The notes under the pieces: model-generated
What the model saw: only the letters and a program-made list of their open reading frames with translations
Databases searched by the model: none
Told to the model about the DNA's origin: nothing
Shown here: one piece after another, positions 46,979 through 59,654 of the stretch
Layout: the number at the start of each line of letters is the position of its first letter
Numbering within the stretch: the stretch's first letter is position 1
Translations under genes and position numbers: made by a program
Assembly (NCBI RefSeq): GCF_029873635.1
Contig: NC_080418.1
Coordinates: 10,864,062-10,928,061 of the forward strand
Source of the DNA: Malania oleifera
Lineage: Eukaryota > Streptophyta > Magnoliopsida > Santalales > Ximeniaceae
Reading direction: 5' to 3'
Length of the DNA: 64,000 nucleotides

Positions 46979-47862
46979 TGGTTTTAAATAAAGACCGCGA
47001 CCATTATGTAACGCCGTTATGTAACGGTTTTTTGGGTTACCGATACCGTTACACGTTGTGAAATCAGTGGGAAGAAAAATCACGGCCATAGCAGCCGTTA
47101 CGGATTGCGACCATTATGTAAAGGCCGCTACGGCTGTTACGTAACCGCTACAGGACTATTACACCAAAAAATTATTTTATTTTTTACTTTTTCTTCTTAC
47201 TTTTTCCCTCTCTTTCATATATCATTCTCAATATATCAAGTGGCAAGAGGGAGAAAAGATTATAAAGAGGATGACAATGATATAAAATTTACTATTTCTT
47301 TAAATACTCACAATAGATGCATTAATTAACAATAAAAATACTAACTTGTTGGAAAAATATTTTATTTTGATAATATTAGTAATGTAATATTTATGTTTTA
47401 TGTTTTTCAACTTCAACCTTCTTTCTTTTCTAGTTATTTTATATTTGTGTTTTTCGTATGTTTTATGTGTCTAATAGATTAATGAAGTGTCTAATGTATT
47501 TTGTTTTATTAATTAATTTAGCACACATAAGAATTTATCACAGAAAAGAACAATGAGAAGTATAAATACGCACACACACGTAATTTTTCAATCAATGGTT
47601 GTTTAAAACAAATGTAATTTTGTTGCCCCTAACAAATAACTTAGTTACTCGAACTAAATGATCCAAAATACACTAAAACTCTTTCTAATAAGGGCTAAAA
47701 GCTTAAAACATACAAGTACGCTTATATGCACAAGGCTGTGCGTGCTTCAAAAAAATTTACAACCGTTACACCCGCTTCCCGTTATGTAACATCCGCTACT
47801 CCCGCTTCCCATTACACCCATTACCGTTACGTTACACTACCCGCTACCGCGATTTAAAACTA
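46979..47862. mobile_element. MITE-like element with TGGTTTTAAAT ends and CGTTACG-rich flanks
   Basis: Inverted ends TGGTTTTAAAT (46979) and ATTTAAAACTA (47862). Both subterminal zones repeat gttacg/cgtaac and ccgctac phrases in opposite orientations, and the centre is AT-rich. No transposase. I found no clear target-site duplication. Similar elements are often non-autonomous Mutator- or hAT-like, but the family is not settled. Confidence 0.6.
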
Positions 47863-47949
47863 TCAGCGATACTCAACCACCCTCAACGGAAGAATATTTT
47901 CAGTCCAACTAATTCTTGTCTCTTTATAATATTTTATTCTCTTCGTTGT

Positions 47950-50900
47950 TATTTGTTGTTAAGTTTGTTACAGGAAAGATTCTGCTCTCCTCCTTCTCTG
48001 TATATATATATATACTCCTTGCATAGTGTTTATGCTGTAATAAGAAAACACAACAGAATTCATTTTCTCTTTGTCCACTGTATTTCTTTTATTTCCTTTG
48101 GTTTCTTCTTTTATCATGGTATCAGAGCTCTGATAGGACTAACGTCCACTTCCTAGCCCGTAGTATGGCCGAGTCTCCTACTGCATCTTCCTCTCACACG
48201 CAACCTGCTGCCATCTCTCTTCCATCACCCATCAATATGATTACAGTCAAGTTGAAGCAAGACAATTACCTACTATGGAAGGCACAACTCATACTGTATC
48301 TCAAAGGTCAAAATCACTTTGGATACATTGATGGGTCTTCAGTTCCTCCTCCCTTAATCGGCAAGAACGATACACCATCCCTTGATTTTCTCGGCTGGCA
48401 ATAGCAGGATCAAGCCATCATCAGTGTCTTGATCTCCTCCATTTCTGAAACACTGATTGCTCACGTACTCACAGGTTCCTCTTCCTGTGAGGTGTGGACA
48501 ACTCTTGATGAGCTATTTGCTGCAAAATCAAATGCGAGCATCATGCAGGTTCAACTCCAGCTCACCACCCTAAAAAAGGGTTCAGAAACTATCTCTGAAT
48601 ACTACCATCGTGCAAAGCTCCTTCAGAACTCCCTTGCCATGGCCGGTAAAATCATTTCCTCTTCTGATTTCATTACATATCTCCTGGCTGGTTTGGGCTC
48701 CGACTATGATTCTCTTGTTACATCCATCACTACTCGTGTGGATCCTCTTACACCTGCACAAGTATATAGTCATCTCCTGACTCATGAAGCACGATTGAAT
48801 CATTAGAGCTCCACACTTATAGCATCCCCTGAATTCTCCGCTTACCTCACTCAAACTAAATCAGCTACCAGCTTCTCTCGTGGCAGAGGGGTCTCACACA
48901 GGGGCAATTTCAGAGGTGGTGGTCGTGGTAGTCGTGGCAGGCATGGGAGTCGTCCTCCCTCCTCCACTTCAACTCCCTTTTCACCTACCTGTCAAGTCTG
49001 TCATAAAAGAGGCCACACCACCATCTCCTATTATCATAGATTTGACAATAGCTACCAATCGCCTCCACCACCTTCCCTCTTTGCTCACCTAACTTCTGGA
49101 CCACAATTCCAGCAACCCTCGCCCACACCTACAGATCCCAATTGGTACCCCGATTCTGCTGCTACCCACCACTTCACCCATGATTTCTCCAATATCTCTC
49201 TCAACTCTTTAGAATACAAAGGGGATGACCACGTTTGAGTTGGTGATGGCTCTTCACTCCCCATTCATCATGTTGGCAGCTCCACCATACCTTCCTCCGA
49301 TGGCAGTATTCTCCTCTCCCAACTCTACCATGTTCCCTCAATTTCTAAAAATTTAATTTCCTTCCGAAAATTATGTGAAGATAACTCTGTATTTTTTGAA
49401 TTTCACAATTCCTTTTTTTGTGTGAAGGACTCCCAAACCTAGCAGGTTCTCCTTCGCGGTTCTACTAAGGATGGCATGTATGTGTTCCCACCTTCCTCTC
49501 CTCAAGCTCATGTTGGTGAGCGTGTCTCCTCATCTCAATGGCATTCTCGTCTCGGTCATCCATCCATGCAATTAGTACACAAACTCATCTCTCAAATGTC
49601 TCTACCCACCACTTCCTCTTCCTCTTTAGGTTTATGCTCTTCGTGCTACAAGGCCAAGCTTCACCAGCTCTCTTATGGTCGCTCACCTCATCGTTCATCT
49701 ACCCCACTCCATCTCATTTTCTCCGACATGTGGGGCCCTGCACCAGTGATCTCTCATGGTGGTTTTCGTTATTATGTTTCCTTTGTAGATGACTACAGTC
49801 TATTTATTTGGATTTTTCTGTTAAAATGTAAATCTGATGTAGCCTCTGTTTTTTTGTTTTTCAAACACCATGTAGAAAATCTCTTTAATACAAAAATTCA
49901 TTCATTACAATCTGATTGGGGTGGTGAATTTCGGACTCTTAATAATGTGTTAAAATCTTTTGGCATTAGTCATCGCATCTCTTGTCCCCATGCTCATTCC
50001 AAAATGGCTCGGTTGAATGCAAACATAGGCACATTGTGGAAATCGGTCTTGCCCTTCTTGCTCATTTCTCCTTACCCCAACCCTATTGGTCCGATGCTTT
50101 TGTTACTACTGTTTTTTTAATTAATCGTCTACCCTCCCTCATTTTAAATCACAAATCCCCATTTGAGGTTTTATTTCATTACAAACCTGATTATCTTTTT
50201 TTAAAAACTTTCGATTGTCAATGTTGGCTTAATCTTAGGCCATATAATCGACACAAAATGGATTTCAGATCTCTTCCTTGTGTTTTTCTCGGCTACAGCT
50301 CTTCTCATCATGGCTATTTGTGTTTTCACGTTCCTTCTGGCCGTATGTACATCTCTAGGGATTTTTTATTTGATGATTCCGTCTTTCCCTTTGTAGATTC
50401 CAGCTTCCATTCTCTTCAACAAAGTCCAACCCAGCCCACTCCGTCTCACACTTCACTACCCTCTTTCAGTTAGCCCTTTAAATATTCCCCCCACTTCTAT
50501 ATCCCGAACCAGGCCTAGCCCATCATCTCCTCCCAACAACACTGGGCCTCTAAAACACTCTTCCATCCCTCACTCCCAAGTTCAGCTCCCATCCATCTCA
50601 CCTGCTACCGCGTCTTCATCTCAACATTTACCTAGGGCTTCCCTCGACTCCTCACCATCACCACAGTCTCGTTCGCCCTCTTCTTCTTCTCCCTCCCCGA
50701 TTCCTACCACGTCCCTTCATCCCATGCACATAAGAGCCCGAGCAAACTAAGCTTGCCCTAAAATTCGAATTGATGGCACCATTCCCTGGCCCCCGCCTCA
50801 TGCCCATGCCACTACTGTTGCTATCCCAGAGGAACCCACCTCTGTTACTCAAGCTTCTAAATTTCCTGAATGGCGACAAGAGATGCAGATTGAGTTTGAT

Positions 50901-51605
50901 GCCCTGATGTCCAAAAACACTTGGTCCCTTGTTCCTCCTACCCCCAATCAACATGTTGTTGGTTGTCGCTGGATTTTTAAGACTAAGCATTTTTCAAATG
51001 GCTCCATTGAGAGACGAAAGGCCCGCCTGGTAGCCAAAGGTTTCAATCAACTCGAAGGTTTGGACTACACTAAAACGTTTAGCCCTGTGATCAAACTTAC
51101 TACAATTCGGTTAGTTCTCGCCATTGCAGTCTCATCTGGCTAGCCGATTCATCAATTAAATGTTCAGAATGCCTTTCTACATGGCAACTTAGATGAGCAA
51201 GTGTTCATGATTCAACCACCTGGATTCATTCATCCACAATTTCCTCATTATGTCTACAAACTCAACTGTGCGATCGATGGTCTTAAAAAGGCTCCTCGAG
51301 CCTGGTATGCTAGGCTCAGCTCTCAACTGCTGGAACTTGGATTTACTATTTCAAAGTCAGATACCTCTCTATTTATTTATCAGCAACAATCAGTTACAGT
51401 TTATTTTCTTGTCTATGTCGATGACATTGTGATTACAGGCTCCAGTTTGAAAGCTATATTTCACTTCATCTCTGCTCTGACTTTTGATTTTCCTATCAAG
51501 GATCGGGGATCCTTACACTACTTCTTGGGGGTCAAATGTCTACATACCTCCGCTAGTCTCATGCTTTGTCAAAGGAAATATATCTTGGATCTACTTATAA
51601 TACCG
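47950..51605 (+). mobile_element. Ty1/copia element, second family, 5' part to reverse transcriptase
   Basis: A probable LTR remnant (about 47950-48116) is followed by a primer-binding site. Gag starts at ATG 48165 (KLKQDNYLLWKAQLILYLKG and the LTTLKKGSETISEYYHRAK region, 48429-48806), then a zinc knuckle (CQVCHKRGH, 48990-49017), a protease-like region near 49150-49260, integrase (49476-50473, HSRLGHPS, FVDDYS, RDFLFDD) and RT (50883-51605, WIFKTK, LVYVDDIVITG, HYFLGV). It stops at RT, and RNase H and a 3' LTR are not present before the GRAS pseudogene region. It is better preserved than the other copia copies but still broken at several points. Confidence 0.9.
48117..48130 (+). promoter_or_regulatory. 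Primer-binding site of the 48-kb copia element
   Basis: TGGTATCAGAGCTC directly after an LTR end ..TTTTATCA; complementary to plant initiator tRNA-Met. Confidence 0.85.
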
Positions 51606-51817
51606 TAGGAACTAAAAAGACAAACAACAAATACATCTGCTTTTGCTTTGTCTGAGAGGGGTGGAGGGAAATGAGTTGAAATTGACAAATAGCACTACCT
51701 TTGCTTGCTTTTTCATCTTTGTTTTCATACAACGACATATAAGGCAGGCGACCAATTCGGAAGAATTTCATAGCTTACCTGTTCTGAATTAAGAAAAGCG
51801 TTCTCAGGATTCCTGCG
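51606..51817. other. 3' flank of the GRAS pseudogene
   Basis: Short stretch between the copia element and the GRAS pseudogene end. Includes the donor-like AACAG|gtaagc on the minus strand near 51791. Confidence 0.35.
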
Positions 51818-53818
51818 GAACCCAACAGGAGAGGGCCATCACAATTCAGCCTTTCCATCCTTGCAGGATCCAATGGCTATCTTGATCAATCACAAAATTT
51901 TTGTTGTAGCCAGATTTCACCTTAGCTCTCAATGTCATCATGAGTTCCTTACTTAATGGGAGCAGCTTGAACCCAGCCCTCATATTTCGGACCTGCCACT
52001 GTTTGTACGTCTCAGGCCTCAAAATTCTTTTTGAGCCCTCTCATGCTACGATGTTCAAGGTCTCCCGCCCAAAAAATTCTTTCTCAAACAGGAACCTATC
52101 TTCACTTTTACGGGAAAAGTTAGCATCCATCATATCAAACAACGTTGAGTAGTGGAACAGTGCCTCCCTAAATCGTGTGACGAAGAAAGGGGCATTGTAT
52201 AATCCGTTAAGAACACCATGGATGAATATATTGGGATTTATCTTCCAAATTAAGTCTAGAACAACATTTCTTGAACTGTCCAAAGCAACTGTCTCATCAA
52301 GTAGAGTCTCAAGTCGAAACAGGCAATTTATAGCAATGAATTCATTTTTGTCAATCTTGAGGTCATTAGTTTGGATAGTTTGCCATGTCTTTGCTATGGC
52401 ATTATACTCAAATGAAACATTAAAGCGCCAGCAATAGTTTATCAGACGTCGTCCTGTCTCCTCAACCCTTTGTGTCGGCCGAAAACCAGGTTGGGGAAAT
52501 TCTATGCCTGTGATGCGAAGCTTGGGAGGCCCACCAACCCGGGCTGAGAGATGTTGGATAACCATGGGCCATTGAAACCATATAGGATACCAAAATCTAT
52601 AATGTGAAGCACCGTGGCTTTCTCAGCTAATTTCAGGACGTGATGGTTTGCGAAATAAAAACTAATGCTTCTAAACGGGCAAGCTGAAACAAAAGACTGG
52701 TAAGCTTTCAGCATATCGGCAGCTGATGGTCCCTTGGAACAGGAGATAGAATAAATTTGAGCTCCAGTTCCAGACATGCGTGCCTCAAGGCCATCGGCGA
52801 AATAATGAGCAGTCCTCTGAAGCCCATCTCCAAGAGGAGAAGAGTGCTGCCTAATCTGCTTTACTCGTTCTTCTGCAGCCCTCCAACCACTAGCAGCGAT
52901 GTCCTGTGCACAAAGAAAGGCTCCTCAAATCCACTACTTGTTTATGTCCTTTTCTATTTGGATGACCCTTCCCAGCTTTAGATCCGCGTGGTTGCCCATT
53001 CTGCTGCAATAACTTGCCTGCACTGTCACATGAAACTTCTTGATCAGTGAAATCGACAGGCTTCTTATTTCCATCATGCAAGAGAAAAACATTATCGAGC
53101 ATCTCTGATAACTCGTCATCTTCTGCAAACATAGCCAATTGCTTTCTGCTCCTCCCTTCTATATCTGTATCCTCTCTGTCACGACTCTTCTTCCCCCTTG
53201 CACCATGAGGCAAATACTGTCCCATCATCCTTCCCTGCATCTGAATTGTTTTATTTCGAATTCGGAAGCAAATTTTCGTAAGAGTAGGAGTTCTCCAAAT
53301 CAGTAACTGGATGATGTTCATCTAACCCTCTTCCAAACTGGAAAATGGAATCGCTCCCGGTAAAAGAATTTGAAAAAGAAAGGGTAGTTGCAGAAGGGTC
53401 CATTAACCTATCAGAACTCTCACAGAAGCTGTTTGGAGAGTTGATGGGCATTTGTAATATGGACTGAGAAACCGAGTCGCTAGAATTGGTTGGGTGAGGG
53501 AGGATGCTTCTCACGCAGAACTTCATAGAATGATTTCTCTGTTGCTCTGAGGGCCAAAGGGTCAAGGAACAAGCACGGTTGCTGCTCCATGTCCTCTTCC
53601 ATAAGTATTTGCCCAATGTATTGGAAAATAGTATCAGAACAGCCACTGCCATGGGCAGAATCCGGATACACAACTGGAGGGTGAGCCAAGTGGCCTGGGT
53701 TTGGCTCTGGTTGATGGGAAGGAATACCCATGAAGCTAATACCAACGAGTAGCTTTTGAAACTGAATCAGATTGTGAAAAAACCAGGGGTAACGATCAAC
53801 TGGGGTAGATGACGTCAT
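51818..53818 (-). pseudogene. GRAS (LISCL-type) pseudogene, nearly full length
   Basis: All landmarks of an LISCL GRAS protein can be followed on the minus strand: FQYIGQILMEEDMEQQPC near 53600, a basic linker, VVDLRSL at the domain start, VLHIIDFGILYGF (about 52600), LRITGIEFPQPGFRP, NPNIFIHGVLNGLYNAPFF and the SAW end WILQGWKG..LSCW (51818-51880). The coding frame changes at least three times (near 53500, 53290 and 52890), changes again near 52570, and in-frame stops fall at the Cys of the IAC motif (52041) and at the Arg of GWKGR (about 51850). Divergence from the intact gene is larger than for the 29-kb fragment, so it looks like an old tandem paralogue that died. Fragments could still be transcribed. 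Confidence 0.9.
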
Positions 53819-54105
53819 TATTCATTTCGAACCCTTTTATGCAATTGCAAGAAATATATATTAGCGAATCCTTAAACATCCATACCGCAACACCCAGTTG
53901 AAGCATTTCCCAGAATTTGATTGCAAACGATAATCGAAGCATAGAAGTACAACAAATGAAGGAAGAATGAAGGTGGAGTGAGAGAAGACGAAGAAGAAGA
54001 AGAAGAAGAGAAGCAGCAGTAGAAATCCTAAGAAAAGACTCAGAAATCGTAGGGCGGAGGGGAGTATACCTGGGGTTGCCGGCGAGGGGAACGAGGGAAT
54101 TTCAA
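53819..54105 (-). promoter_or_regulatory. Former 5' leader of the GRAS pseudogene
   Basis: By analogy with the intact gene, a donor-like CCCAG|gtatac on the minus strand near 54070 suggests a former 5'UTR intron ending close to 53830. A (GAA)n run lies near 53989-54008. Confidence 0.35.
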
Positions 54106-54265
54106 ATCAAAGATTTTTCCTCCCCGGACTCTCCTTTCTTTATTATTTCTTGGAGGGGCATAACATGACGTATAACATGGTAAGCAGGATCAAAGATTTT
54201 TCTTGTCCCCCGAGTCTACTTTCTTTATTATTTCTTGAGGCAAAACATGACGTATATATAACATG
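54106..54265. repeat. Two tandem copies of an ~83-bp unit
   Basis: The unit atcaaagatttttc..ctttctttattatttcttg..catgacgtata is repeated with period 83, upstream of the GRAS pseudogene leader. Confidence 0.85.
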
Positions 54266-54711
54266 GGAAGCCGGCAGTTTAGCATGATTGTTTTATTTAA
54301 TTTGTTGTTCAATTGAAAGCCCGCTTGAGACTTGACAGAGGGCTGTTCAAAAATATTTTTAAAATGGAAATGTGGCTCAAACCTTGTTCAGTTTGATTTT
54401 GATTTTGTTTTTAGAACTTTTTATTTTTAATCCCATTTTAATTTAAGATTTTCTGAATTAAACATATTTTAAATCATAATTTAATTAACCATTTTTAAAA
54501 ATATATAATACTATAAATATTAGTTCAAAGCAAACACTTAAAGGGAATGGCTAGACGAACAAATCATTAGTTAGTTAATTAATGAGTTTGGATTGACTTT
54601 AATTTTAAAAAATGTTGAACAAAATTTTTTAGAATTTTTGTACGAGTATTCGAACCATGAGCATTTGTCAAGATAAACATAAGCATGATAAAATAGCTCA
54701 TTTCTCCGCTT

Positions 54712-54712
54712 C

Positions 54713-54750
<38 letters not shown>

Positions 54751-54751
54751 G
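54712..54751. repeat. (TA)n(TG)n microsatellite
   Basis: Tract tatatatata followed by about 13 TG units. Confidence 0.9.
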
Positions 54752-54786
54752 AATCATCCAATTATTTAAACAAATATAATCCAAGG

Positions 54787-55184
54787 CATAACTTAGAAAT
54801 TTCTCAATCTAAGTCAACAAAGACTTTAAATTTGATGGAGCTAGCCCAACTAGTCTATGAGCGATTTGATTACTTCTATGATGAATAAAATTAAATTTAT
54901 TATCATGAAACTTTGATGTTGGTGATGCACATCCTTTTATTGAGTTAAAGTAAACCAAAAAATACATTTTTTCAAGTAAAGTTGTTTCTCTTAGACTCTC
55001 ACATCCAAACAAGAAACATATTGCACTCTTTTTGAGTAGGCTATAAAATATATTCTTTCACAATCTCTCACCTTACAAGCACATCCGACACTCCTACATA
55101 TTAAAACAAGATTCCATATATTATAAGTTTATACCTAAAACCTAAAAATAAAATGTAGACACTACAACATAGTCAGAGTAACTT

Positions 55185-55220
<36 letters not shown>

Positions 55221-55470
55221 ATACTTTCAGTGTCTTGTTGTATATGCATTTTACTTTTAGGTTTTAGATAGAATCTTATGGCATGTAAGACACACAACTA
55301 GGTGTATAAGCTAATAAATTAAAATTGAATATATTTGGTTTAAATTCCTACTCCATTTATAGGATTATATAGTTAAAACAAATCTTAACATATGACTTTT
55401 GAAAATAGTAGAGTTTCATAATATTTTTTTTAAATTATTATAATTATTTTTATGAATAAAGTAAAACTAA
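54787..55470. repeat. Dispersed direct repeat, copy 2 (~680 bp)
   Basis: Same-orientation match to 45212-45830. It contains a (TA)n tract at 55187-55217 absent or shorter in copy 1. It ends right where an LTR relic begins at 55474. Confidence 0.8.
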
Positions 55471-55473
55471 ATG

Positions 55474-56275
55474 TCACAACGTCCTGGAAAAAGGTTTGAA
55501 ATGGCGAGAAATAATAACAAGAAAAGGTTCGATGAAGTCATAACTAACATATTATTTTCCTAAGTGCAATTAGTTCACCTAATTTCTACTCGTTGATTGG
55601 TTTTTAAACTAATCCTAAGATCAAAGAACCATTTTTTTTTTCTTGTATTTACTAGAGTGGGAATTGAAAGTTCAGTTATGTGAGCGAAATGTACTAGCAC
55701 TCTCTACACATCCAATCTACGTACGATACCTAATTAACCATGAATTATCCCTAAATTGAATCTAATCGTATTTAATTAACTCCTTTAAAAAATAAATAAA
55801 TCTAAAAAATTTAAAATAAAATATAAAATATGGTGTGATTTAGGAATGTATAATAAGACCTCCAAATGAGAGGATCTTATTAGATAAACTCCCCTTAGAA
55901 CTAACATAGGTGAAGTCTGAAATACCTATTTACCATTTGTTTAATCATTGGATGCACAAACAAAAATATAATAAACAAATTCATTAAATTTGATAAAAAA
56001 GAGTCTTTAAAAAATTTTCAAAATTTTTCAAAACTTTTTAGGATTTTCTAGAAAATTTTCCAACATTTTTCTAATATTTTTTGGGATTTTCAAAGACTTC
56101 TTCCATTATTTTTGGTACTTTTATTTTGCGAGTCAAAATAACTCAAATAATTTTTATCTTTCCTTGATTTTTTAAAAATATTTTTTTCTGATTTTTTTTT
56201 CTAATTGTTTACTATTTTTTTTTTCAATTTTTAAAATTTTAAAATTAAATAAATGAACCACCGATTAAAAAAAGT
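55474..56275 (-). mobile_element. Decayed Tat-like gypsy LTR, 3' end
   Basis: The minus strand ends ..GGACGTTGTGACA at 55474, close to the ..GACGTCGCGACA LTR terminus I recall for plant Tat-like elements. About 330 bp align with 58211-58560 (acgtcc, aggtac/gtacgataccta attaa, attatccctaaattnaatctaa). Only LTR sequence is present and it is heavily mutated. Confidence 0.5.
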
Positions 56276-57047
56276 CAGACCGATATAACTAGTTAGAACT
56301 GGTTTGGAAGAGTGGCCATATGTCAGCCAGCGGTGGCGACACGCGGCATTGATTTATTACTATTGTTATTATTTATTTATTTATTTTTTTAAAAAATTGT
56401 AGCAAGGTTACGTCATCATGACGTCACTTGCCAAATGGCGTAACCTGGTTAGTTCTAGGAATTTGTCAAAAATCGTTGAGATGACAACAATCCAACTGTC
56501 CGAAGAAAACATACATTGAACAACCAAGATTGCACCATGTTGCATTCCGAATGCGCAACCCTGATTGTAGAGACCTGAACCCGTAAATAAGGAAAATAAA
56601 TAAGAAAATGGTAAAAAGGGAATTATAGTAGGCTTCGTTGATGAAGGCAGTATGTTCGTCAACGAAGTCCCTTCAGTTCTTCGCCGCTGAAATTCAGAGC
56701 GTCGTCGATGAAGAAATACCAAACGAGCTAAAGGAAATATCCGGATGGGATTTGTCGACGAAGGTAGAGTTTCATCCACGAATTGAGTGGCTGGTTCGTC
56801 GACGAATTTGACTCGGTCAAAGGCTTTATAAATATTATTTTTGGTTGCTTAAGGGTTAAGAAAACCCAAAAGCCCTCTCTCTCTCTCTCTCTCTCTCTAC
56901 GATCCTTCGTCGTTTGTCATCTGTTTCTACAATCGGAAGTTTCTGCGTAGATCAGGAGAGGAAACTCTACAATTATAGCGGATCATATCATCGTTTTGAA
57001 GGTTTTCAAGATTGTCCCTAAAATCGAGGTAAGGATCTGATTTCATT
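56276..57047 (+). mobile_element. Chromovirus-like LTR piece with TTCGTCGACGAA motifs
   Basis: Contains six variants of TTCGTCGACGAA (56634-56806), a TATA box at 56827, a (CT)13 tract at 56874-56899 and a U5-like gaggtaaggatctga ending near 57045. Typical of plant Tekay/Del LTRs in + orientation. No coding part. Confidence 0.5.
56827..56834 (+). promoter_or_regulatory. LTR TATA box
   Basis: TATAAATA in the context ggctttataaatatt, upstream of the CT-rich tract of the LTR. Confidence 0.5.
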
Positions 57048-58210
57048 TCTGATGGGGATCAACATTCCTTATGTATCCCTTTACTGATATGATGACACAT
57101 GGACGACCTCCTGATGTCCACTCCTTTGCTGACATGGTGACACGTGGATGACCTCCAGATGTCCACTATTGTCTATGTTTTGGAGGAACACATGGGTTTA
57201 ATTGAAGATCTTCTACTTCTTTGATGGAAGATTTTTTTTACGTGAAGACTTTGCTATTGTGTTAATTTATATTTTTCGTGGATATGTTATTTTAAGATTA
57301 TTAGGTGCTTGAAGACCATGCTTGAAGACCCAAGTGAAGTATTGAAGTAAAATCCAACACAAAACCCATGTGGCCCCCACATGGCTCCAATGGGTCCCAC
57401 ACGGTTTTGGCCTTCCTTTTGGAATATGTTTAAATTTTAAATTTGAATTGTAATAATGCAAGACAACTAAGCTTGACTTGTGTGCTTATAAGTTGGAGTT
57501 TTTTGTTTTTTAGTAAGTATTAATTTTGTTAGGTTAATAGTTGTTGAGTGTTTAGCATTTTGTCTCCCATGTTATGCATATAAATAGCCTTCTTATTGTA
57601 AGAACAAGATACCTGAAGTTGAAGTTGAATATTGAAGAAGCATTTCTTTGCTTAAGCTTGTAAAGTTTGTTCCTCTCCTTGTAAGTGAGTAGTGTGAGGC
57701 TACGACATTCTCTCCGGAGATCAAGTGGTGAGAGACCACTAAACTATCCAACAACTCCATCAACCCCTCCTCCATCTAATACTCTCACGCCCCCCCATCA
57801 ACACCCTATAGCCAGCATCTTTATACACCCACACGACGATCATCATCTACACTTCATTGCCGCGTTCATCTTGTGATTCAAATCTTGTACGAAGGACCTA
57901 GGATGTGATCTAACTACATGTGGAACAACATCAAGTCATCTAAACCAATCTTTTGGTAACTTCAGGACTTGTGTTTGAATCCTTTGCTATATTTTGTGAA
58001 CCCTTGCTAGTAGATTAAAATCACATCTTTGAATAGCCCATTTGATCCATAGATTGCAATATTGGTACTTGCTAGTTAAAATCAATTGTGTGAATATTAG
58101 TTTGCTAGCATAGAACTTTTATTCTTGAATCTTTGAAATAACAACTTTTCAGCATATAACTTGATTTCTTTGTGAAAGAACCAATTGGCACTTAATTGCT
58201 GGACAAGTCA
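57048..58210 (+). mobile_element. LTR-like sequence of unknown family
   Basis: No ORF. A clear TATAAATAG at 57579-57587 is followed by leader-like sequence with repeated C/A-rich phrases (caacaactccatcaacccctcc). In the upstream part, gatgacctccagatgtccacta-type phrases occur twice (57095-57170). I do not recognise its ends. Confidence 0.35.
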
Positions 58211-59079
58211 TACACCTTATCGCGACGTCCCGGGAGCGCGTGTGCCCCGGGAGGCGAAATAAAAATAAAAATTTAATTTTCAAGGAAAAATAGGGAATGT
58301 CGGAGTCGCCACTAACCTTTTAGTGTGGTTAGAACACATGATTACTACCCTGTTAGGGGTAGAAGGAGTCTATGTTATCAGAATTAGGCTCGGGAGTTCG
58401 GTTACGCGAGGGGAAGGTACAAGCACCCCCTACGCGCCCGTTCTTACGAACGGTACCTAATTAATTTGAAATTATCCCTAAGTTAATCTAATAAGTCTTT
58501 AAATTACTCATTTTTATGAATTTATAAATACACATGAAAAATAAATAAATAAATAAATAAATATAATATATACATATATATTCCCTCAAAGCTTAAGGTA
58601 CATGATGCCCGAAAGCTCATACCCCCGCAATAAAATCATAGGGATTTACGTACACGAAAATAAATAGTAAAATAAAATAATAAGAGTAAATATCATAATA
58701 CATAATACAAAATTTGAATATACCTGAGAAACAAAAATACAAAGAATATTTGATATTAATAATAATAATAAAAAGTAATAACAATAGTAACAATAATGAA
58801 AACATAATACTATAATAATATTCATATACTAATAATACCATATTAATATTGCAAGCTATACTGTAATAATAACATACAATGATGCCACAATGACACTACA
58901 TAAATAATTAAAGACTAATAATTATATACTAATAATAATATCACATGATAATAACGCTACCTTAGCATATGAATATGTATGTATGATAATAATAAATGAC
59001 CTGTACTCTTATATATTGTAATAATAATACGTAAATCAAATATATATACGTACACTAATAGTAATAATAACATCTATTT

Positions 59080-59080
<1 letters not shown>

Positions 59081-59150
<70 letters not shown>
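59081..59150. repeat. (AC)n(AT)n microsatellite
   Basis: About 18 AC units then about 16 AT units. Confidence 0.95.
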
Positions 59151-59153
<3 letters not shown>

Positions 59154-59654
59154 GCATAAAAATAACAATAATATAAAATAATACTACACATCTAAAAACA
59201 TACATGTGTGTATGTATATAATAATAAAGATAATAATTACAGCAATACTAATACTAATAATGACAATAAGCATATTTTAATAATACCAAACCTACCTTAA
59301 TATTAACACATAATTAATGATAACATGTACAATATGGAAATTATTGACCTTATAGGTCATATCCTTGTTTTGATTATGACAAATACTCATGTATTTAATG
59401 TCTGCTGAGTTGATGTGCAGGTTTATCTTGGCAGTATCATATGATGGCACTCGGAGACCCTTGGAGGAAAATGAAGACCTTGAAGACCCTAGTTATAATT
59501 TAATTGTTGTATTTCTTTGATGTAAAGGGTCTGTAATAGTAATTAGGGGTCTGGTTTGTAATAAGCTCACACACACATCACCTGCTTGATAATACGTAAG
59601 CTCAAACAAACCGTAAATAAGAAATGACCTTAGAATGACCTTAGGGTGTACCCT

